Assembly (NCBI GenBank): GCA_030740295.1
Contig: JASLXP010001107.1
Span: 1-12,069 of the forward strand
Length of the DNA: 12,069 nucleotides
Direction of reading: 5' to 3'
From: Planctomycetota bacterium
Lineage (GTDB): Bacteria; Planctomycetota; PUPC01; JACPCR01
In this document: positions 6,221 through 12,069 of the stretch, piece after piece
Position numbering within the stretch: the first letter of the stretch is position 1
Layout of the letters: every line of letters starts with the position of its first letter
Notes under the pieces: generated by a model
Seen by the model: the letters and a program-made list of their open reading frames with translations, nothing else
Databases searched by the model: none
What the model was told of the DNA's origin: nothing
Made by a program: the position numbers and the translations under genes

Positions 6221-9003
6221 TGAGAAGATGTCAGCACTCAACCGTCGGTCTAGTGATGCTTCTGGTTTCCGGATTGGCGACCGCAGAAAAATCTCTCATC
6301 GTTCACTTCCCATTCAATGAGGGGAAGGGCGAAATCATCAGAGACCTGGTCAGAGGTCGCACCGGGAAAATACATGGTGCAAAGTGGGTCAAAACCGAAT
6401 TCGGGCCTGGGCTGTCATTCGACGGGCTCAAAGCTTTCGTCGATTGCGGTGAAGGAAAGACATTAGGTCTGACCAAGCAGTTGACCTTGTGCGCGTGGAT
6501 CAGGCCGACTGTCGTTCCGAAGACCGAGACCCTGATTGCTGGCGAATCGCCGCACTTTTACGGGCTCACTTATTACAGGAATGAGAAGGTATATATTTAC
6601 TCGGCCGGTGAGGGCGGTCTCTCTGCGAACCATCCGATCCCGACAAACGCTTGGACGCACGTGGCTGGGACCTTCGACGGCGAGGCCATAAAGATCTACG
6701 TCAACGGCATTCTGCGCAGGACAAATCAGAAGAAAGCCAACCATCCCGGCCTGACCAGCAAACTTCGATTCAGGATTGGCGGACAGGACAAAGGAGGCAC
6801 GCATTTCAAAGGCATCATCCGAGGCGTGCGCGTTTATAATCGGGCCCTGGATCAGGACGAAATCACACCGCTCGCCAATGAGCATCAGAAGATAAATGCA
6901 AAGAAGATGCAGTCCGCGGCCGAACGTCTGTTTGAGAATATTGCAGCCGTTCCTACTCCTGAACCTGTAGCAGCCCTGCTCAGAGATTTTCGAATGACCA
7001 ACTGGGGCGCGTCCAGCTCAGGGAATCTGAAGGACTACCGGACACCAGAGCTGGCCGCGAAACGCGCTCGTGAGATAAAGGCTGGAGGGGCGAACGCGGC
7101 CATCACAAATGGCCTGCAGAATCGGCTCAACTACCTCAAACTTGCGGACGAGATTGCCGAACGGCAGAGGGTTGTTGCCGATGCATGCCACGCGGAGGGT
7201 CTCAGAGTTTTCGATCACATGGACCTCACCATCTACTGGCAGTTTGCGTATCCGCTTGTTTTAGAGCATCCTGAGTGGGCACAGCGCGATCTTCGGGACG
7301 GCACGCCGGGCCGATGGCTTTGCCTGAGCCAACCCAGCTATCGAGAGTTTTACGCACAATACCTGGAGAATCTGGTTCGCGCGGGAATCGATGGCTTCAT
7401 GCTGGATGAGGTCTCATTTCACGACCAGGTCAAGACCTATTGCGGATGTGACCACTGTCGTACTGAATTCGAGAAGGAGACCGGTTATCGCATGCCTGAA
7501 TTCTGGGATGAGGAGGTCATCAACAACCGTGACAATCCGCTCTGGCAGCTCTGGATGCACTGGCAGAGGAAGGCCATCGTCGAATTCAAGGCTTTCCTGT
7601 TGAAGCGGATTCAGAAAATCAAACCTGAAGTGATCCTGTTGGCGTACAATACTTCAATCTATCGTCTTTCCACACGTGTCTCCGATATGCATGAACAGGC
7701 ACGAGTCTGTTTTGTGGGCACGGAGGGCACGAACACGGTTTATCCAGGCTATGCACATTTTTACTCGCAACACCGGATTCTATCCGCATTCGCACGAAGA
7801 TTTGGCCGTCCATCGTGGGCTCACTTTGCGGCCGAGATACCCGAACAGTTCGAGTTCTCCGGCTATCATGCAGCGATTACCGGCAGCGGATTGTGGGCAC
7901 ACCTTGAGGGCCTTGAAGAAGTCTATAACTGGGAGCATTGGCCCGAAGCGCATCAATGGGGCGAGCCGGTGGCTGACATCGCGATCGTGGCCGCCTCGCC
8001 GTCCCGCGACCACAACTACACTCGCGCTGCGCTCCATTCCGCCGCAGTTGCAGGCTGGTGCCAGGCATTCGGGATCAGCGGCGTCCAGTTCGATATCGTG
8101 CCGGGTCTTTACGCCGGGCTTCAGGATCTGAAGAAGTTCAAGGCGATCGTCTTGCCGTACACGCCCGGTATGCCTCCCCGGCTCATCAGGCTCATCGACC
8201 GATTCGTCCGGGATGGAGGCACGGCAATGGTTACCGGAATCCCTGGACGCTATGACCAGTTGGGAAACCCTCTCGGAGACGATGCACTACTCAAGCGGAT
8301 GGGTTTCAGATCCATTCGCGATACGGACACCGTCAGGTACATCAAAGAAGAATTCCGGGGAGGACAGGACCGATTGCTGAAATTCTCCTCTAATGTGCTT
8401 CCTGGATTCGAAAGCCGGATGAATCTTCCAGACTGCTATCGATTCGATCCGATGATTGATTCAGATCGGAAGCAGAAAGTCATGGCAACATTCCAGGACG
8501 GCGCGCCGGCAATTGTCTCGCTTGAGAAGGGGAAGGGCCTATACATCTATTTCGCTTTCACCCCCGGACAGACAGTGCACCAGCCCCGAATTTACCGGAG
8601 CACGGTCTGGGGTGATTACCTTCGATCCGATCTGGTTTCACTGATGAAGAGGGTCGCGAGGGAGGCCACTCGCGGGCAGGATCGAATCCGTGTCGAAGGC
8701 GAGGGAATCCTGAGTGCGGCTTATCAGTCGGGCAGTCGGCTGTGGGTTCGCCTGCTCAATGTTTCAGGTGTCAATCTCAAGCCGGGAAATCGAGTTGGAA
8801 CGTTGAAGCCCACCTATCCGCGTTTGAAAGAGATCAAGATCCATCTGAAGAAACCAGGTGCGAGCAAGGCAACTCTTATGAGCCCCGGACTGAGCAAACC
8901 AATGTTGCTCCAGGCCGCCGCCTCCGGCATGGAGGATGTGTTCACGATTCCTGCCGACACTTTCCGGAAATTTGCTTTTGTGCGAATTGAGGTGGGCCTG
9001 TGA
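6220..9003 (+). CDS. Secreted LamG plus glycoside-hydrolase-like protein with GH42-type trimerization-like domain
   Basis: This 927-residue protein is counted from the ATG overlapping the preceding stop; GTG at 6217 is an alternative. A signal peptide (1-22, cut after ATA) suggests secretion. Residues ~26-215 are a LamG domain (WTHVAGTFDG, IKIYVNG, GIIRGVRVYNRALDQDEI). Residues ~240-580 form a TIM-barrel-like region resembling hypothetical glycosyl hydrolase GHL6 and GH42 relatives. It has RVFDHMDLTIYWQFA, then GFMLDEVSF (Asp396-Glu397, a likely catalytic or substrate-binding acidic pair), then a Cys-x-Cys-x-x-Cys motif (408-413) followed by a TEFEKETG helix. Residues ~590-770 match the GATase-like beta-galactosidase trimerization fold (VADIAIVAAS, FDIVPGLY, FKAIVLPY, VRDGGTAMVTG). 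The last part is a beta-rich C-terminus. It probably acts on a polysaccharide or oligosaccharide outside the cytoplasm. Substrate and activity are unknown. The next gene overlaps by 4 bases. Confidence 0.85.
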   Translation: MRRCQHSTVGLVMLLVSGLATAEKSLIVHFPFNEGKGEIIRDLVRGRTGKIHGAKWVKTEFGPGLSFDGLKAFVDCGEGKTLGLTKQLTLCAWIRPTVVPKTETLIAGESPHFYGLTYYRNEKVYIYSAGEGGLSANHPIPTNAWTHVAGTFDGEAIKIYVNGILRRTNQKKANHPGLTSKLRFRIGGQDKGGTHFKGIIRGVRVYNRALDQDEITPLANEHQKINAKKMQSAAERLFENIAAVPTPEPVAALLRDFRMTNWGASSSGNLKDYRTPELAAKRAREIKAGGANAAITNGLQNRLNYLKLADEIAERQRVVADACHAEGLRVFDHMDLTIYWQFAYPLVLEHPEWAQRDLRDGTPGRWLCLSQPSYREFYAQYLENLVRAGIDGFMLDEVSFHDQVKTYCGCDHCRTEFEKETGYRMPEFWDEEVINNRDNPLWQLWMHWQRKAIVEFKAFLLKRIQKIKPEVILLAYNTSIYRLSTRVSDMHEQARVCFVGTEGTNTVYPGYAHFYSQHRILSAFARRFGRPSWAHFAAEIPEQFEFSGYHAAITGSGLWAHLEGLEEVYNWEHWPEAHQWGEPVADIAIVAASPSRDHNYTRAALHSAAVAGWCQAFGISGVQFDIVPGLYAGLQDLKKFKAIVLPYTPGMPPRLIRLIDRFVRDGGTAMVTGIPGRYDQLGNPLGDDALLKRMGFRSIRDTDTVRYIKEEFRGGQDRLLKFSSNVLPGFESRMNLPDCYRFDPMIDSDRKQKVMATFQDGAPAIVSLEKGKGLYIYFAFTPGQTVHQPRIYRSTVWGDYLRSDLVSLMKRVAREATRGQDRIRVEGEGILSAAYQSGSRLWVRLLNVSGVNLKPGNRVGTLKPTYPRLKEIKIHLKKPGASKATLMSPGLSKPMLLQAAASGMEDVFTIPADTFRKFAFVRIEVGL

Positions 9004-10259
9004 GACCCGTGCGTTGCAGTCTTGTCCTTCTCTTCTCAACGATCATGTCAACTGCATTCGCCGAGCAGCAGGGAAAGTTCTCGATCAGTCCGGATACCTC
9101 GTCCATAAGACTGGGGGACCGGATCATCGCCCGAATCAGCGATCCAATCGCAGATGCGAAGGCTCGAACTGTCCAGGCTGAAGCCGGCTTCACCATTGCA
9201 GGCGAAGGCATTCGCAAGGAATTCGCCTTCTTCGATGACCGGATGGAGTTCACTTTCGATTACTTCATGAATAAGCCCAAAGGCAAATCGCTTGTGATCT
9301 TCCTGCCTCTACCGAATGACGCGGAAGCGACCATCATTCACGGCCGGACCCATCCGTCGCCCCCGCAGAAGGTTACCGTCAAGGGTGGGGAACAATCGAA
9401 GGCTCGTTCAAATTACGAGTTCAAATACGGCATCACCGGCCCCATGCCACCGCCAGATGCCGCAGCCGGCGCTCTCTTTCCTCTGCGCTACGTCACGATG
9501 AAGACCGATTCATTCGCGTTATCAGTGGACGTCCATCCCGCGGGCGCGAACAGTGAGGACCCATCCTACGCGGAGACCCCGCTGCGTATCTTCTCGGCAA
9601 CGCCCATGAAGAACGGGATCAGAATCACCGCCGCGATTGCGTCAGGCTATTCTCAGTTTCCGGGCCACCTCAAAGGCAAGGTGGTTCTCTATCCCGACGG
9701 CAGGTCATTCGAGCAGGTTCATCCCTTCGCATTCGCAAATGAGTACGGCGCGCTCGAAAAGTTCATACGACTCGATTTCTCGAAGGGGCCACAGAAGAGA
9801 AAGAGCGATCCCCTTCTGTTTGGTGCAGCAGCTTATTCCAAAACGGCAGGATTCGGATGGACCACAGACACAGCGTTGTTACAAGTGAAATCCACAACAA
9901 ACAGAAGCGTCATCCACGGAAGTTTCATCACCTCGAAAGCACCCGGCAGCTTCCGTATCGATGCCCCGCCTGGCCATTACTTCCTTACCCTCAACTTCGG
10001 CAACGCAGACGGCCCGTCTGGTCCCTTCCGCGTTCGTGTGAACGGTGAAGAACATCAGAAGCGCATCCAACTTGGCAAAGCACGATTCAGAAACGAGTCT
10101 CTGCTCCTGAACGCGACCTCCGGCAGTATCGAAATAGAGCTTGAAGGGCTGGACAATGCTGCATGGCTCCTCAACGCTTTAACATTAGAGCCGCTGGGCA
10201 CGATGAACGAAGATTACGTCTTCTCCAGGCGTTGGTGGAATCTCTCAATTCAGAAATGA
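9000..10259 (+). CDS. Secreted protein of unknown function with galactose-binding-like C-terminal domain
   Basis: This 419-residue protein starts at GTG, which overlaps the preceding stop (GTGA); no other in-frame start keeps the signal peptide (1-21, core LVLLFSTIMSTAFA, cut before EQ). The N-terminal ~300 residues are beta-rich with no motif I recognise. They contain a DRIIARISDP strand and long stretches typical of concanavalin-like or sandwich folds. The C-terminus (~320-400) has GHYFLTLNFGNADGPSGPF, RVRVNG and SIEIELEG, the pattern of the malectin/galactose-binding-like module seen next to rhamnogalacturonan lyases and esterases. A carbohydrate-binding or accessory role in the operon is the best inference; an esterase is less likely because no GDSL or catalytic triad pattern is evident. 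The stop overlaps the next gene's ATG by 4 bases (ATGA). Confidence 0.75.
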   Translation: MRPVRCSLVLLFSTIMSTAFAEQQGKFSISPDTSSIRLGDRIIARISDPIADAKARTVQAEAGFTIAGEGIRKEFAFFDDRMEFTFDYFMNKPKGKSLVIFLPLPNDAEATIIHGRTHPSPPQKVTVKGGEQSKARSNYEFKYGITGPMPPPDAAAGALFPLRYVTMKTDSFALSVDVHPAGANSEDPSYAETPLRIFSATPMKNGIRITAAIASGYSQFPGHLKGKVVLYPDGRSFEQVHPFAFANEYGALEKFIRLDFSKGPQKRKSDPLLFGAAAYSKTAGFGWTTDTALLQVKSTTNRSVIHGSFITSKAPGSFRIDAPPGHYFLTLNFGNADGPSGPFRVRVNGEEHQKRIQLGKARFRNESLLLNATSGSIEIELEGLDNAAWLLNALTLEPLGTMNEDYVFSRRWWNLSIQK

Positions 10260-12069
10260 ACAAATCAGACCGCATAGATCGTCTTGCTGCCGCTTTTCTG
10301 GATCAGAGCCTCGAGCCCGGGCCTGAACTGGAAACCATCACCGGCTTCATGCCCATAAGGATGATGAGGGAAATCCATGCCGGTCTGGAGAAAGGAACGA
10401 AGACTTCTTATGCAAAGGCATCGCGCCTCGTTGCCCGTTACTGTCGCACCCTTCTCAAACGCATCATCAGTGACCCCTTCGATCCGAACGCCGGGCACTA
10501 CACGGATGAGGATGGGAAACTCGATCTGTCCATCGATCCGAATGTCACAAATTTCGCACTGATCCGGTTGCTGGCATGGTATTTCAACTGGTTCGAAAAC
10601 TTCTCACCTGCGGCCCGGAAACTGCTTCTCAAGGCCATTCAGACTTATGCCAGGGCTCAGGCCCGGCGAAAGACCCACTTCGGCTACTCGAACATCATGC
10701 TGATGGAGTGCGCGAATCGCGTTCTGGCGGGTGAGGTGATCGGGGACAGGGAAATGTCGGCCGAGGGGTTTAAGCGACTTCAGGAATGGCTGGAGTTCAC
10801 CGCGCTTTCCAGCGGGCCGAGCGAATACAACAGCCCCACTTACACCGGCGTCTGCCTCCATGTCATGGGCGCGCTTATGCAATGGACCAAAGACCAGCGC
10901 GTGCGGCTTCTGGCCTCCTTGGCGCAGGAGCGTCTGTGGCTGCACGTGGCCACATACTATCACCCGCCGACCGCCCAGCTTTCAGGGCCGAACAGTCGCT
11001 CTTATCACCTGGACATCACCTTCAATCCAAGCCTGGTAAAATCAGCACTCTATGCCGAAACAGGCGATGAAAGGCTGATGGGGCCCAACCATACGCTCCA
11101 CGACAGCGACTGGAGCGCTTACCGGTTCCGATTCTTCATGCCTGGTTACCTGCGAGATCTGATTGGAAGGCAAACGCCCTTTCAGTCGCGGGAGACGGTC
11201 TCCGTGACCGCGGGCACTGTCGCAGATCCCATTTCAATTCATGGCGCAAAAGAGATTGCTGTTTCACAGAGTCAGAATCAGTTTTCGATTCCCGGCCGTC
11301 CGGCCCTCTGTCAGGAGGATCTTCGAGTCAGGGCAGACCTCACCTGTTACCAGACGGACGACTATTCCCTTGGCACTGCTTCACACTGGTACTCGAGCGT
11401 GCAGCGTAATCCGCTCTACGCGGTGTGGCGACACGACACGATCAGTGAATGGGATTTTTTCCGGTGTCTCTTCGACCGCCTGCTCATCAATGGTGAGAGG
11501 CCGGACTGGTTCTGGCCCGGACGATTTTCTGCCTGCCAGGAAAACGGAACTGCCCTCGTGATTCACCAGATGCCGATAAATCCCAGGATTGAGGACCAGG
11601 TCATCCGTGAGATGAAGGTGAGCGTGGTTCTCCCTCACGTCTCGCAATTCGAGTCGGTCACGGTGCAGTCGGACAAGAAGGCAACAGTTCCGAAATGGGC
11701 TTCCATTCGACACGCATTCGTTGCTCCGGACCATTGGATTTTTCTTCGAGATGGTGAGACGTACATTGCGCTCCGGCCAATCGAGCCGATCGGATATCGC
11801 GACAAAGCAAGGATGCAGTTGGTTTCGAAGGGCACTTCTGACGGATTCAATCCTCGAATCGAAAACCAGGAGCCTGACCATCCTGATGCTCACTTCCTGT
11901 CCCTTGATATCCAGCTTTATCGCGGCAGAGCCAGGAAGTTTTCCGTCGATGAGCTCCGGCCGCTCCGCTGCGGCTACGTCCTCGATATGTCCAGCCAGAG
12001 GGAGTGCGGCAGTTTTGAGGATTTCCAAAGGACTGTTCTTCAGTCACGGCTCGAGGTCGATGTCCGAGG
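10256..12069 (+). CDS. Alpha-toroid polysaccharide-lyase-like protein, N-terminal 604 residues (3' end outside the window)
   Basis: From the ATG at 10256 the frame stays open for 604 codons to the window edge. The helical N-terminal part (~1-300) has the character of an (alpha/alpha)6 toroid. It carries GYSNIMLMECANRVLAGE (143-160), EYNSPTYTG (190-198), YYHPPTAQLSGPNSRSYHLD (234-253), and later YQTDDYSLGT (365-374), the kind of motif that opens the C-terminal beta-sandwich in heparinase II/III-like proteins. It probably cleaves or binds a polysaccharide. There is no signal peptide: the N-terminus MNKSDRIDRLAAAFLDQ is charged, unlike the two genes upstream. Start choice is supported by the 4-base ATGA overlap. 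Either the protein is cytoplasmic, acting on imported oligosaccharides, or it leaves by another route. The family name is by motif pattern only. Confidence 0.8.
   Translation, partial: MNKSDRIDRLAAAFLDQSLEPGPELETITGFMPIRMMREIHAGLEKGTKTSYAKASRLVARYCRTLLKRIISDPFDPNAGHYTDEDGKLDLSIDPNVTNFALIRLLAWYFNWFENFSPAARKLLLKAIQTYARAQARRKTHFGYSNIMLMECANRVLAGEVIGDREMSAEGFKRLQEWLEFTALSSGPSEYNSPTYTGVCLHVMGALMQWTKDQRVRLLASLAQERLWLHVATYYHPPTAQLSGPNSRSYHLDITFNPSLVKSALYAETGDERLMGPNHTLHDSDWSAYRFRFFMPGYLRDLIGRQTPFQSRETVSVTAGTVADPISIHGAKEIAVSQSQNQFSIPGRPALCQEDLRVRADLTCYQTDDYSLGTASHWYSSVQRNPLYAVWRHDTISEWDFFRCLFDRLLINGERPDWFWPGRFSACQENGTALVIHQMPINPRIEDQVIREMKVSVVLPHVSQFESVTVQSDKKATVPKWASIRHAFVAPDHWIFLRDGETYIALRPIEPIGYRDKARMQLVSKGTSDGFNPRIENQEPDHPDAHFLSLDIQLYRGRARKFSVDELRPLRCGYVLDMSSQRECGSFEDFQRTVLQSRLEVDVR

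Noticed and set aside
11381..12028. Minus-strand ORF of 215 codons near the right edge
   Set aside because: It is antisense to the lyase-like gene, which is open over its full length and coupled to the operon by the ATGA overlap.

Overview
The window looks like a metagenome-type contig from a glycan-degrading bacterium, most likely of the PVC group or a related phylum such as Planctomycetota, Verrucomicrobiota, Lentisphaerota or Hydrogenedentota. This is inferred from three things: a Hanks-type kinase gene joined to LamG (concanavalin-like) modules, secreted large proteins with LamG and glycosidase-like domains, and alpha-toroid polysaccharide-lyase-like proteins. No rRNA, tRNA or CRISPR array was seen, so the taxonomy is not firm.

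Layout. (1) 1-1186, minus strand: the N-terminal 395 residues of a secreted protein resembling alpha-toroid lyases, running off the left edge. (2) 1187-1345: a divergent intergenic region with a ribosome binding site for the minus gene and two inverted repeats. (3) 1346-4919, plus strand: a disrupted gene. A serine/threonine kinase N-lobe stops exactly where the catalytic HRD motif should be, followed out of frame by a long ORF with an SHD1-like segment, three LamG domains and a further sandwich-like domain. (4) About 4988-5897: a graveyard of mobile DNA. It holds two tandem copies of a hairpin-forming intergenic repeat, then the 3' part of a group II intron on the minus strand (maturase domain plus a clear domain V), abutting the C-terminal part of a DDE (rve-type) transposase on the plus strand. 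(5) 6014-12069, plus strand: a tightly coupled operon. It starts with the tail of a probable Gfo/Idh/MocA oxidoreductase whose 5' part is missing. Next come a secreted LamG plus glycosidase-like protein with a GH42-type trimerization-like domain, a secreted protein with a galactose-binding-like C-terminus, and an alpha-toroid lyase-like protein running off the right edge. The three downstream junctions overlap by 1, 4 and 4 bases.

Working together (inference): the operon 6014-12069 reads as a small polysaccharide-degradation cassette. It would combine a sugar oxidoreductase (now broken), a secreted glycosidase-like protein, a secreted carbohydrate-binding-like protein and a lyase-like protein. 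The left-edge gene appears to be a distant relative of the right-edge gene, since both carry a Tyr-Asn motif followed some 40-50 residues later by a Gly-Pro...Ser-Arg motif. The substrate cannot be told from the sequence. The two edge genes are read by translating the sequence directly; both are open to the window boundary.
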